From Micromonospora sp. WMMD1120 (GTDB lineage Bacteria; Actinomycetota; Actinomycetes; Mycobacteriales; Micromonosporaceae), in the NCBI RefSeq assembly GCF_029626235.1, contig NZ_JARUBO010000005.1, positions 2,016,501-2,080,500 on the forward strand: a stretch of 64,000 nucleotides of DNA, written 5' to 3'. The translations under genes and the position numbers were made by a program. Positions 17,662-26,024 of the stretch are shown here, piece after piece (position 1 is the stretch's first letter; each line of letters begins with the position of its first letter). The notes under the pieces are model-generated. The model was not told the origin of the DNA. It saw nothing but the letters and a program-made list of their open reading frames with translations, and searched no databases.

Positions 17662-18702
17662 GTGGCACTCCATGCCCCGCGGCCGTCGTCCCGGTGGTCG
17701 GCGCCAGCCGACCCGGCGTCGATCGTGCCGCGCCCACGCTGGTCCCGCTTCACCACAGTTCTCGCCGCGCTGGCCGGCGTCGCCGTCGTCCTGACCGGCA
17801 GCGCCACGGCGGCCCACGCCGACCCGTCCGTCGCCGAGATCGAGCGCCAGATCGACGCCGACTGGAACAAGCTCGAACCCATCATCGAACGGCACAACGC
17901 CACCCGGATCGACCTGGCCGCGAAGCGTAAGCAGACCGAGGCGCTGGCCGCCCGGATCGCACCGCTGGAGCGTCAGGTCGACGCCGCGATGGATAAGGTC
18001 AGCGCCCTGGCCGTACGCGCGTACAAGGGCGAGAACGTCTCGACCGTCAACGCGATGCTGGGCAGCCGGTCACCCAGCGACGTGGTCGTCCAACTCGAGA
18101 TGCTCGACCGGTTCGCGCACAACCAGCAGAAGGACGTCCGCGAGGTAGCCGACCTGCGTGACCGGTTGGCCGCGCAGAAGGCGCCGCTGGACGAGATGGT
18201 GGCCCAGCTCACCCGCACCGAGGCCCAGCTGGCGGCCAAGAAGAAGCAGATCAACGAGGAGATCGACAGACTGCAGAAGCTGCGCCTCAAGGTGTACGGC
18301 AACGGTGGCGGCGGCCCCCTGCGTCCGGCGCCCTGCCCGGCCAGCTACCCCGGCGGCGGTGCGGGCGTCGCTGTCAAGTTCGCCTGCGCGCAGATCGGCA
18401 AGCCCTACGTGTGGGGCGCCGAGGGCCCGAACTCGTACGACTGCTCCGGTTTGATGCTGGCGGCCTGGGCGAAGGCCGGCGTGTCGCTGCCGCACAACGC
18501 CGCCGCGCAGAGCCGCGTCACCAAGAACGTCAGCAGGGGCGACCTGCGCCCCGGTGACCTGGTCTTCTACTACAGCGACATCCACCACGTCGGCATGTAC
18601 GTCGGCGACGGCTGGGTGGTGCACGCCTCGCAGGCCGGCCAGCCGGTCAAGATGAAGAAGGTCGACGACGGCCCGATCCACAGCTACGGCCGCCCGGGCT
18701 GA
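17662..18702 (+). CDS. Secreted NlpC/P60 endopeptidase under c-di-AMP riboswitch control
   Basis: This 346-residue paralogue of the gene at 14229 has a signal peptide (ending near ATAAHA, residue ~52), a coiled coil at about 55-215 (KKKQINEEIDRLQKL) and a C-terminal NlpC/P60 domain. The catalytic Cys is near 261 (YDCSG), His near 309 (HHVG) and the third residue in VVHASQ. GTG 17662 is the only reasonable start after the AAGAAGGAG element. The upstream riboswitch ties expression to cyclic di-AMP, a signal for turgor and wall stress, so this enzyme is probably the osmotically tuned member of the pair. The substrate bond is expected to be in the peptide stem, as for RipA-type enzymes. Confidence 0.93.
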   Translation: MALHAPRPSSRWSAPADPASIVPRPRWSRFTTVLAALAGVAVVLTGSATAAHADPSVAEIERQIDADWNKLEPIIERHNATRIDLAAKRKQTEALAARIAPLERQVDAAMDKVSALAVRAYKGENVSTVNAMLGSRSPSDVVVQLEMLDRFAHNQQKDVREVADLRDRLAAQKAPLDEMVAQLTRTEAQLAAKKKQINEEIDRLQKLRLKVYGNGGGGPLRPAPCPASYPGGGAGVAVKFACAQIGKPYVWGAEGPNSYDCSGLMLAAWAKAGVSLPHNAAAQSRVTKNVSRGDLRPGDLVFYYSDIHHVGMYVGDGWVVHASQAGQPVKMKKVDDGPIHSYGRPG

Positions 18703-18717
18703 CCCGGGCCGAGCGGA

Positions 18718-18749
18718 AGGGCCCGTCGCGATCCGTCGCGGCGGGCCCT
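18718..18749. terminator. Bidirectional terminator between NlpC/P60 and dcd
   Basis: 13-bp stem with one G-U pair (AGGGCCCGTCGCG left arm) and a 6-base loop, between convergent genes; the right arm ends CCCTCGTCGTC. Confidence 0.75.
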
Positions 18750-18772
18750 CGTCGTCGGTGTGTCCCGGCGCG

Positions 18773-19351
18773 TCAGCGGGTGGGCCAGGTGCGCCAGTGC
18801 TGCCAGGCGCGGCTCGGCGTCGGCCCGCGCTGACCCTGGTAGCGCGACCCGTAAACCACCGAGCCGTACGGGTGCTCGGCCGGCGAGGAGAGCCGGAAGA
18901 TGCAGAGCTGCCCGATCTTCATGCCGGGCCAGAGGGTGATCGGTAAATTCGCCACGTTCGAGAGCTCCAGCGTGACGTGACCGGAGAAGCCCGGGTCGAT
19001 GAAGCCGGCGGTGGAGTGCGTCAACAGCCCGAGCCGGCCCAGTGAGCTCTTGCCCTCCAGCCGACCGGCGAGCTGGTCACCGAGCGAGATGACCTCCAGC
19101 GTCGAGGCGAGCACGAACTCGCCCGGGTGCAGCACGAACGGCTCGCCGTCCGGCACCTCGACCACCGACGTCAGGTCGTCCTGCTGCATGGCGGGGTCGA
19201 TGTGGGTGTAGAGGTGGTTGTTGAAGACCCGGAACAGCCGGTCGAGCCGGACGTCGATGCTGGACGGCTGGACCAGGGTCGGCTCGAACGGGTCCAGGCC
19301 CAGCGTGCCGGCCTTGATCTCGGAGACCAGGTCGCGGTCGGAGAGCAGCAT
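18773..19351 (-). CDS. dcd: dCTP deaminase, probably bifunctional (dCTP deaminase/dUTPase)
   Basis: The enzyme converts dCTP to dUTP and, in the bifunctional subgroup, on to dUMP, supplying thymidylate synthesis. At 192 residues it has normal length and contains the substrate motif [20 protein letters not shown] and catalytic Glu in HVTLELSN. Having Gly-Phe after THSTA rather than the His-Arg of the E. coli type, and its close resemblance to the M. tuberculosis enzyme, point to the bifunctional class. ATG 19351 opens the typical [12 protein letters not shown]; the open frame further upstream lies antisense to the next gene. It is a single-gene unit bounded by a shared terminator. Confidence 0.94.
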   Translation of the reverse strand: MLLSDRDLVSEIKAGTLGLDPFEPTLVQPSSIDVRLDRLFRVFNNHLYTHIDPAMQQDDLTSVVEVPDGEPFVLHPGEFVLASTLEVISLGDQLAGRLEGKSSLGRLGLLTHSTAGFIDPGFSGHVTLELSNVANLPITLWPGMKIGQLCIFRLSSPAEHPYGSVVYGSRYQGQRGPTPSRAWQHWRTWPTR

Positions 19352-19447
19352 CGGACAACCATAGCGTTCCCCGTAGGTGCCGGATTCGGTGCCGGTGACC
19401 AGCGCGTCGAGGTCGCTGCTAGTACATTTGTTCGATAGAATGCCGGC

Positions 19448-19996
19448 ATGGCTTCCTGGTCCGAATTCGCCGCCGACGAGCCCCGCCTCGCCGACGGGAT
19501 CCGCGTTCTCCTCCAGCAATACGGGCCGGGCTTCGGCTACCTGGCCACGGTCCGCGCCGACGGCGGGCCCCGCGTCCATCCGGTGTCCCCGGTGATCACC
19601 GACGACGGTCTCTTCTGTTTCATCATCGACTCGCCGAAGCGCCGTGACCTCGAACGCGACGGCCGCTACGCGCTGCACTCGTTCCCGCCGGAGGAGAGCG
19701 ACGACGAGGCGTACGTGGCGGGGCGCGCCCGACCGGTGACCGATCCGGTGCGGGTGGCGCAGCTGGCCCGCAGCGCGCGCGCCGAGCCGCGGGTCGACTG
19801 GCGGCTGTTCGAGTTCACCGTCGACGTGGCGATGCTCACCCGCCGCGACCAGCACGGTCTGGGCTTCGCGGTGGGTCATCCGGCCGTGCAGGTCTGGCTC
19901 GATCCGCGCGCTCCGGTCGCGGCGGCGGCGCCGGCAGCCGTACCGCAGACGCGCCCGACCCGTCGCAGCCGCGACGTCCAGTGCACGGCCGCCTGA
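19448..19996 (+). CDS. Pyridoxamine-5'-phosphate-oxidase-like (FMN/F420-binding split-barrel) protein
   Basis: This 182-residue protein has the split beta-barrel core of the PNPOx-like/FDOR superfamily: [22 protein letters not shown] near the N-terminus, then [23 protein letters not shown]. Such proteins bind FMN, F420 or haem and reduce diverse substrates, or simply store cofactor; the specific cofactor cannot be read from the sequence. The C-terminal ~25 residues are an Ala/Pro/Arg-rich tail not belonging to the fold. It is divergent from dcd across about 95 bases and ends at a terminator shared with the metalloprotease. Confidence 0.8.
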   Translation: MASWSEFAADEPRLADGIRVLLQQYGPGFGYLATVRADGGPRVHPVSPVITDDGLFCFIIDSPKRRDLERDGRYALHSFPPEESDDEAYVAGRARPVTDPVRVAQLARSARAEPRVDWRLFEFTVDVAMLTRRDQHGLGFAVGHPAVQVWLDPRAPVAAAAPAAVPQTRPTRRSRDVQCTAA

Positions 19997-20017
19997 CCGC
20001 GGCCCTGGAAGAAGCAA

Positions 20018-20053
20018 CCGGTGCCGGCTCCGTCACGACGGAGCCGGCACCGG
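20018..20053. terminator. Bidirectional terminator
   Basis: A 17-bp inverted repeat (CCGGTGCCGGCTCCGTC left arm) with almost no loop, between the stops of two convergent genes. Confidence 0.78.
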
Positions 20054-20067
20054 CTGTACGCGAACGG

Positions 20068-21051
20068 TCAGGCCGCGCGGTAGGCGTTCCACGCGGTGAG
20101 CATGCGGCTCGCCTGTCCCGGGGTGAACTGGTACATGCACGAGTCGTAGGTGTAGTCCATGAAGTTGGTGATCGGGTCCAGGCCAGCCGTCGAGCAGGTG
20201 TTCCGGCCGGTCGGGCACTGGTAGGCCGGCGACGCCTCGGCGGGGGTGTCGCTGACCCCGTCACCCGTGCCGCCGCAGCCACCCTGGAAGGTGTGGTAAA
20301 GGTTCAGCCAGTGGCCGACCTCGTGTGTGCCGGTGTCGCCCTGGTTGTAGTTGGTGGCGGTGCCGCCCGGCAGAGACTCGCTCAGCACGACCACGCCGTC
20401 CATGCTGCTGAGGTTGCGCTGCGGGAAGGTCGCCCAGCCCAGCAGGTCGTTGCTCAGCTCGCCGAGGTAGATGTTGAGCGTGTTCTTGCCGCCCACCCGC
20501 AGCGACGACTTCATCGACCGCTCTGCTGACGAACCTTGGACGATCGGGTACCAGGACGTGTTGGTGACGCGGTTGATCTTGTCGAGCCGGAAGGCGAACG
20601 CGGTGGCCGCGCCGCCGGTCGACCCGGCGTAGGCCTGGTTGAGCACGCTGATCTGCGAGGTGATCATCGAGTCGGGGATGTTGCCACCGGCCCGGGTGCT
20701 GTTCTCCTGGATCACGTGCACGACCACCGGAATGGTGACGGTGGCCAGCGCCGTCACGCCGGGGCCGGCGCGGTGGCTGGCGCGCTCCCGCAACGCCGCG
20801 GCGAGGTCGGCCTCCCGCTCGCGGACCTGCGCGGCGGTCAGCTCGTTCGGCTCGTGCCGGGCCGCGCCGCCGGGCTTCGCCCGGGCGTCGGCGTGGCTGT
20901 CGGCCGGCTCGGCGCAGGTGCCGCCCGGCGCCGCGGAGGAGGCCGAAGCGGCCGGAACGACCCCCACCGCGGCGGTGCTGAGCAGCAGCGCGAGGGTCGT
21001 GGTCGCCACGCCGGCGACACGCCGGGTCAGCAGGTTGGGACGTTGTCCCAT
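20068..21051 (-). CDS. Secreted zinc metalloprotease, M43 (pappalysin/cytophagalysin-like)
   Basis: This extracellular endopeptidase of 327 residues has a signal peptide (hydrophobic 16-32, cleavage near 38), a ~70-residue propeptide-like region and a catalytic domain. The zinc motif HEVGHWLNLYH lies at 243-253 with the M43 context GDTGTHEVGHWL, and the Met-turn is NFMDYTYDSCM. Conserved cysteines after the zinc helix (GGCGGTGD, YQCPTGRNTC) suggest disulfides. ATG 21051 is preceded by AAAGAGGTG; an extra 14 codons upstream are possible but lack a ribosome site. Natural substrates are unknown. It stands alone between terminators. Confidence 0.9.
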   Translation of the reverse strand: MGQRPNLLTRRVAGVATTTLALLLSTAAVGVVPAASASSAAPGGTCAEPADSHADARAKPGGAARHEPNELTAAQVREREADLAAALRERASHRAGPGVTALATVTIPVVVHVIQENSTRAGGNIPDSMITSQISVLNQAYAGSTGGAATAFAFRLDKINRVTNTSWYPIVQGSSAERSMKSSLRVGGKNTLNIYLGELSNDLLGWATFPQRNLSSMDGVVVLSESLPGGTATNYNQGDTGTHEVGHWLNLYHTFQGGCGGTGDGVSDTPAEASPAYQCPTGRNTCSTAGLDPITNFMDYTYDSCMYQFTPGQASRMLTAWNAYRAA

Positions 21052-21254
21052 GGGCCCACCTCTTTCTGGGCGGCGTGGCAGGGGGTGTGTCACGCCGTGG
21101 CTGGAAACGTGTGGCAGACGTTACATTCCATCGAAGCATTTGAGAACGGCCATATGTTGCCGTCTGGAAACTTCTTCCCGGTGAGCTGGGCCGGCCGGCG
21201 GATGGGGGTGGCTGGGTGCACGGCTGCGGCGACTCGGGTACAGTGGTGCCGCCC

Positions 21255-21328
21255 GCGGGTGTAGTTCAATGGCAGAACATCAGCTTCCCAAGCTGACAGT
21301 GCGGGTTCGATTCCCGTCACCCGCTCCA
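21255..21328 (+). tRNA. tRNA-Gly (anticodon CCC)
   Basis: A complete cloverleaf: acceptor GCGGGTG/CACCCGC, D-stem GTTC/GAAC, anticodon stem TCAGC/GCTGA with loop TTCCCAA (anticodon CCC), and T arm GGGTTCGATTCCC. CCA is encoded at 21326-21328. It reads the GGG glycine codon and stands alone. Confidence 0.96.
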
Positions 21329-21333
21329 CACGA

Positions 21334-21371
21334 AAGGCCCTGGCCAGGACGACAGTCCGAGCCAGGGCCTT
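21334..21371 (+). terminator. Terminator of tRNA-Gly
   Basis: Perfect 11-bp stem AAGGCCCTGGC with a 16-base loop, followed by CTTGTC, six bases after the CCA end. Confidence 0.85.
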
Positions 21372-21398
21372 CTTGTCAATGGTCGACTGACGCACGCA

Positions 21399-21554
21399 CT
21401 ACGCGGCGTCGAACCATGGCTTGTCGGCGGCCCAATGCTTGACCCAGCCGACGAATCCGGCATCACCGGTGGTGAACCCGAACTCTGCCCCGAACGGCAC
21501 CGCGCCTTCGCCGCTGATGTGCCAATTCACGCCGCATCCGTCGGTACCCAACAC
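21399..21554 (-). pseudogene. Remnant of a SMI1/KNR4-type protein (C-terminal end)
   Basis: The frame encodes about 51 residues, including DGCGVNWHISGEGAVPFG, GFTTGDAGFVGWVKHW and a final DKPWFDAA. These match the C-terminal pattern of actinobacterial SMI1/KNR4 (SUKH) proteins. In intact members roughly a dozen residues separate DGCG..W from the SGEGA strand; here they are missing, and the region upstream is occupied by the start of the oppositely oriented VOC gene. It therefore looks like a decayed fragment. SUKH proteins are often immunity proteins. A short functional peptide from GTG 21554 cannot be excluded. Confidence 0.5.
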
Positions 21555-21578
21555 GATCGACCCCGATAGGGTCTCGCC

Positions 21579-21977
21579 ATGACCGGCCCCGGAGCCACCC
21601 AGGTCCAGATCAACCTGTTCTGCGCCGACGTGGAGGGGTGTCTCACCTTCTACACCCGGCTCGGGCTGACCGAGGCGTTCCGGGCACCGACCACGGGTCC
21701 CGTCGAACACGTCGAGGTGGAGGCTGCCGGCATCCGGATCGGCCTGACGTCGGCGCGGGTCGCCAACGCGCTCGTGGGCCTCGGGGTCAGCCCCGGCGGC
21801 GGCGTGTCGACCGAGCTGGTGCTCTGGTGCGAGGACACCGACGCGTTCTACGACCGGGCTGTGGCGGCGGGTGCGACGAGCGTGGTGGCGCCGATGGACT
21901 CGCCGGACGGGCGGCTCCACTACGCGTGGGTCCGTGACCCCGACGGCCACCAGGTCAAGTTCGTGCAGAAGCGCTGA
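21579..21977 (+). CDS. VOC (glyoxalase/bleomycin-resistance-like) family protein
   Basis: This 132-residue protein has one complete vicinal-oxygen-chelate module: INLFCADVEGCLTFYTRLGL, a middle strand EVEAAGIRIGL and the closing AWVRDPDGHQVKFVQK. VOC proteins are metal-dependent isomerases, dioxygenases or drug-binding resistance proteins. The conserved metal-ligand positions are only partly met (no His in the first strand), so a binding role is possible. No operon partner is present, and it starts 25 bases from the remnant on the other strand. Confidence 0.82.
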   Translation: MTGPGATQVQINLFCADVEGCLTFYTRLGLTEAFRAPTTGPVEHVEVEAAGIRIGLTSARVANALVGLGVSPGGGVSTELVLWCEDTDAFYDRAVAAGATSVVAPMDSPDGRLHYAWVRDPDGHQVKFVQKR

Positions 21978-22153
21978 GCTGTCGTCACCGCTCGCGACGG
22001 TCACCGGCCAGCAGGTCGGAGGCGACGCGGAGGGATCTCCACACCATTCGTCGGCGGCGCGCGGTCCAGCAGCACCATCCATGCGGCACCACGCGCGGGG
22101 GGCGGTACGTCGGCGACATGGACGCGTCTCGCGTTCATGGCAAGATCTGCCAG

Positions 22154-25100
22154 GTGCAGGTCGGGTTACTTGGTCCATTCGAGGTTCGTACTGACGACGG
22201 CACCGTCACCGACATTCCCGGCGCGCGACTGCGCGGTTTGTTGACGGCTCTCGCGCTCCACCCGGGTCAGGTGGTCAGCAAGGCGACGCTCGTCGACTGG
22301 ATCTGGGGTGAGAACCCGCCCTCGGACGCGGCGAACGCCCTGCACCGACTGGTCTCCCGGCTGCGGAAGGTGCTGCCCGACGGGGTCATCGAGGGGCAGA
22401 CCGACGGCTACCGCCTGCTGGTGGGACCCGACGTCGTCGACGCCGTACGGTTCGAACGCCTCGTCGGCCAGGCGCGCGACGACGAGGGCCGGCAGCGGCG
22501 CCGGCGGCTGCGCGAAGCCCTCGACCTGTGGCGCGGCGCGGCATTGCAGGACGTGGGCTTGGCCGACAGCGCGGCGCTCGACGCGGCCGCCACCCGGCTG
22601 GAGCGGCTGCGGATGACCGCCCTGGAGGACCGTTTCGACGCGGAGATCGCCGTTGGAGACGGCCCGGAGCTGGTCGCGGAGCTGACCGACCTGGTGGCCG
22701 CGCACCCGGTACGGGAACGGCTCGCCATCGCGTTGATGCGTGCCCTCGCCGCGGCCGGCCGGGACAACGACGCGCTGCTCGTCTACCAACGGACCAGCGA
22801 GGCCCTGGCCGACGCGCTCGGCGTCGACCCCTCGCCGGAGCTGTCGGCGTTGCACGTCGCGCTGCTGCGGGGCGAACTCAGCCGGCGGGAGGAGAGCCGG
22901 AACACCAACCTGCGTGCCGAGTTGAGCAGCTTCGTCGGCAAGGAGCACGCGGTCGCCGAGGTCGGCGCGCTCGTCACCGAACACCGGCTGACCACCCTGA
23001 TCGGCCCCGGTGGCTCGGGTAAGACCCGGTTGGCCACCGAGACCGCGCGCCGGATGCTCGACGACCTGCCGGACGGCGCCTGGCTGGTGGAGTTGGCGGC
23101 CATCGGCGCGGAGGGGGACGTGGTACGGGCGACGGTCGCCGGCCTCGGCCTGCGCGACGCCCTGCTCGGTGAGGCGCCGAGCATGGAGCTGATCGATCGG
23201 CTCGTCGCCGCGATCCGGGAGCGGGAGGCGCTCCTGATCCTGGACAACTGCGAGCACGTGATCGAATCGGCGGCGGCGCTCGCCCATCGTCTCCTCGGCG
23301 AGTGCCGGCGGCTGCGGATCCTGGCCACCAGCCGAGAGCCGTTGGGCATCACCGGTGAGGTGCTCTGGCCGGTCGCCCCGCTGGCCCTGCCGGCCCTCGA
23401 CGCCGACCCGCCCGAGATCGAAGCCTCGCCCGCCGTCCGGCTGCTGCGGGACCGGGCGGGCGCGGTACGCAGGGACCTGACGGTCGACGCCGAGACCCTG
23501 TCGACGATGGCCCGGGTCTGCCGGGCGCTGGACGGGATGCCACTCGCCATCGAACTGGCCGCGGCCCGGTTGCGCACCATGTCCGTCGACCAGCTCGCCC
23601 GCCGGCTCGACGACCGTTTCCGCCTGCTGACCGGCGGCAGCCGTACCGCGCTACCCCGGCACCGGACGCTGCGCGCGGTGGTCGACTGGAGTTGGGAGCT
23701 GCTGTCCGACGCGGAACGCGCGGTGCTGCGCCGGCTGTCGGTCTTCTCCGGCGGGGTCGGCCTGGAGGCCGCCGAACGGGTCTGCGCCGACGACGCGGTC
23801 GACCGGGAGGAGATGCTCGAACTCCTCACCGCGCTGGTCGAGAAGTCGCTGCTGATCGCCGAGGGCGACGACGCGCCGCGCTACCGGATGCTCGGCACGA
23901 TCAAGGAGTACGCGGCGCACCGACTCGTCGAGTCGGGAGAGGCGGATCTCGCGCGGCGCGCGCACCTGGCCTACTTCACCGAGCTCACCGAGACCGCGGA
24001 GCCGCACCTCCGCCGCGCCGATCAGGTGCGCTGGCTCGCCACTCTGCACGCCGAACACGACAACATCGCGTCGGCGATGCGTGGCGCTCTCGCGGCCGGC
24101 GAGGCGTCGGCGGCGATGCGGCTGGCCGCCGGCGCGGGTTGGTACTGGTGGCTGAGCGGTCACCGCACCGAGGGCATGGAGCTGGTGACCGCCGCCACCG
24201 AGGTGCCCGGCGAGGTCAGCGACGAGGTCCGGGCCGTCGTGTACGCGCTCGTCGTGCTCTCCCTGAACTCCGGGCCGGGCGACGAACACCAGGCCGCGGA
24301 GTGGATCCACAGGGCGTACGAGGTCAGTCGGCGAAGCCGCGGCAGCCATCCGGGTGTGGCGCTGGTCGTGCCGCTGGAACTGATGCTTCGGGCTCCGGCG
24401 GAGATCCTGTCCGCCTGGGAACCGCTGCTCGACGACGAGGACCCGTGGGTACGCGCGCTGGCCCGACTGCAACTCGGCAAGATGCGGAGCATCCTCGGCC
24501 AGGACGGCCCGGAGGTGGACGCGTACCTCACGTCGGCGCTCGCCGAGTTCCGGGTGCTCGGCGAGCGGTTCGGGATCTCCTTCGCGTTGAGCGAGTTGTC
24601 GGAGCTGATCGCCGTCCGTGGTGACTTCGCCGGTGCCTGCGCGCACTACGAGGAGGCAATAACGGCGGTGACCGAGGTCGGCACCGTGGAGGACGTCATC
24701 CGGATGCGGTCGCGACAGGCGCAGCTGTACTGGTTGCTCGGGGACGAGGCGGCCAGCGCCGCCGCGCTGGCCGAGGCGCGCAGCCACGCGGAACGGGTGA
24801 CCTGGCCGGGCGCGCTGGTCATGTTGGCGTTGTCGCGGGCGGAGCTGGCCCGTTGGCGCGGCGACGCCGAGGAGGCGACCCGGCAGGTCGGTGTCGCGAC
24901 GGCCCTGCTCCGTGAGGAGGCCGACGAGGCGCACGTCCGGGTGGTGACCGACGACCTGCTCGGGTTCCTCAGCGACGATCTCGACGAGGCGCGCCGGCAC
25001 CACGCGTCGGCGTGCGCGGCGGCGGCGGTGACCAAGCACGCGCCCTCGATCGCGCGGGTGCTCGTCGGAGTCGCGGATCTCGCCCTGCGCCGGGAGCGGT

Positions 25101-25291
25101 ACGAGGAGGCCGCGCGGCTGCTCGCGGCGGCCACCGCCGTACGGGGCCGGCCGGATCTCGCCCAGCCGGACGTGGCCCGGATCGAGCGGGAAGCGCGACG
25201 CCGCCTCGGCGAAGAGGGCTTCGCGGAGGCGGCGATCGAGGGCACTCGGACGAGCTGGAGCGAGTTGGTGGCGGTCACGCTCGCTTCGTGA
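22154..25291 (+). CDS. AfsR/SARP-type transcriptional regulator with BTAD and NB-ARC ATPase domains
   Basis: A large (1045-residue) regulator with an OmpR-like winged helix at about 1-85 (MQVGLLGPFEVRT ... LVSRLRKVLP) and a BTAD domain at about 90-240. An NB-ARC ATPase follows: P-loop GPGGSGKT near 284, Walker B-like LLILDNCEHV and GLPL-like GMPLAIELAAARL. The C-terminus is a long helical, TPR-like sensor. Such proteins activate secondary-metabolite or transport genes on a signal sensed by the C-terminus. GTG 22154 puts the DNA-binding domain at residue 1 as in relatives; ATG 22118 adds 12 residues. Its 3' end overlaps the convergent exporter permease gene by 17 bases, hinting that it may control that exporter. 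Confidence 0.88.
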   Translation: MQVGLLGPFEVRTDDGTVTDIPGARLRGLLTALALHPGQVVSKATLVDWIWGENPPSDAANALHRLVSRLRKVLPDGVIEGQTDGYRLLVGPDVVDAVRFERLVGQARDDEGRQRRRRLREALDLWRGAALQDVGLADSAALDAAATRLERLRMTALEDRFDAEIAVGDGPELVAELTDLVAAHPVRERLAIALMRALAAAGRDNDALLVYQRTSEALADALGVDPSPELSALHVALLRGELSRREESRNTNLRAELSSFVGKEHAVAEVGALVTEHRLTTLIGPGGSGKTRLATETARRMLDDLPDGAWLVELAAIGAEGDVVRATVAGLGLRDALLGEAPSMELIDRLVAAIREREALLILDNCEHVIESAAALAHRLLGECRRLRILATSREPLGITGEVLWPVAPLALPALDADPPEIEASPAVRLLRDRAGAVRRDLTVDAETLSTMARVCRALDGMPLAIELAAARLRTMSVDQLARRLDDRFRLLTGGSRTALPRHRTLRAVVDWSWELLSDAERAVLRRLSVFSGGVGLEAAERVCADDAVDREEMLELLTALVEKSLLIAEGDDAPRYRMLGTIKEYAAHRLVESGEADLARRAHLAYFTELTETAEPHLRRADQVRWLATLHAEHDNIASAMRGALAAGEASAAMRLAAGAGWYWWLSGHRTEGMELVTAATEVPGEVSDEVRAVVYALVVLSLNSGPGDEHQAAEWIHRAYEVSRRSRGSHPGVALVVPLELMLRAPAEILSAWEPLLDDEDPWVRALARLQLGKMRSILGQDGPEVDAYLTSALAEFRVLGERFGISFALSELSELIAVRGDFAGACAHYEEAITAVTEVGTVEDVIRMRSRQAQLYWLLGDEAASAAALAEARSHAERVTWPGALVMLALSRAELARWRGDAEEATRQVGVATALLREEADEAHVRVVTDDLLGFLSDDLDEARRHHASACAAAAVTKHAPSIARVLVGVADLALRRERYEEAARLLAAATAVRGRPDLAQPDVARIEREARRRLGEEGFAEAAIEGTRTSWSELVAVTLAS

Positions 25292-26024
25292 AGGTGGACC
25301 GCGCCCACAGGTAGCCGACGAGCGCGATGGCGACGCACCAGGCGAGGGCGGGGATCACGTCGCCCGCCGACGGCGTGCCGTTGAGCAGTCCGCGCAGCGT
25401 CTCGATGATCGGCGTGAAGGGCTGGTACTCGGCGAACTCCCGGAGGCCGGGCCCCATCTTGTCCGCCGGGACGATCGCGCTGCTGAAGAACGGCAGCATG
25501 ACCAGCGGTACGGAGGCCAGCCCGGCGGTCTCCGGCGACTTCGCGAACAGCCCCAGGGCGACGGTCAGCCATCCGGCGGCGACGCCGAGCAGCACGATCA
25601 CGCCGATCGCGCCGAGCCAGTGGACGAGGCTCGCCGCCGGGCTGAACCCGAGCAGGAACGCCACCCCGACCAGGGCCGCGATGGCGATCAGGTTGGTCAG
25701 CACGCTGGCGACGACGTGGCCGGTCAGCACCGCGCCACGGGAGACGTGCATGACCTTGAACCGGTTGATGATGCCCTTCGTCATGTCGGAGTTGACAGCC
25801 GTCGCGGTGGACCCCAGCCCGTAGCAGACCGCCAACAGCATCAGGCCGGGAGTGGCGTAGTCGATGTAGTCGACGCCGACGCTGAAGGCGTCACCGAACA
25901 TGTACACGAACATCAACATGATGACGATCGGCATGAGGACCGCGTTGAAGACCGAGGTCGGGTTGCGGGTGATGTGCGTGAGGTTGCGGCGCAGCATGAC
26001 GATCGAGTGGGACTTGGCGCTCAT
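25275..26024 (-). CDS. ABC-2 type (DrrB-like) exporter permease
   Basis: This membrane subunit of an ABC exporter has 249 residues with about six hydrophobic helices. The family motif region MKxGxxxR appears as DMTKGIINRFKVMHVSRGAVL, and a conserved ALGLFAKSPETAGLASVP lies in the fifth segment. DrrB-type permeases export antibiotics or lipids with a DrrA ATPase. The ATG overlaps the ATPase stop (ATGA), so the two subunits are co-translated. The 3' end overlaps the convergent AfsR-type regulator gene. The substrate is unknown. Confidence 0.9.
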   Translation of the reverse strand: MSAKSHSIVMLRRNLTHITRNPTSVFNAVLMPIVIMLMFVYMFGDAFSVGVDYIDYATPGLMLLAVCYGLGSTATAVNSDMTKGIINRFKVMHVSRGAVLTGHVVASVLTNLIAIAALVGVAFLLGFSPAASLVHWLGAIGVIVLLGVAAGWLTVALGLFAKSPETAGLASVPLVMLPFFSSAIVPADKMGPGLREFAEYQPFTPIIETLRGLLNGTPSAGDVIPALAWCVAIALVGYLWARSTFTKRA

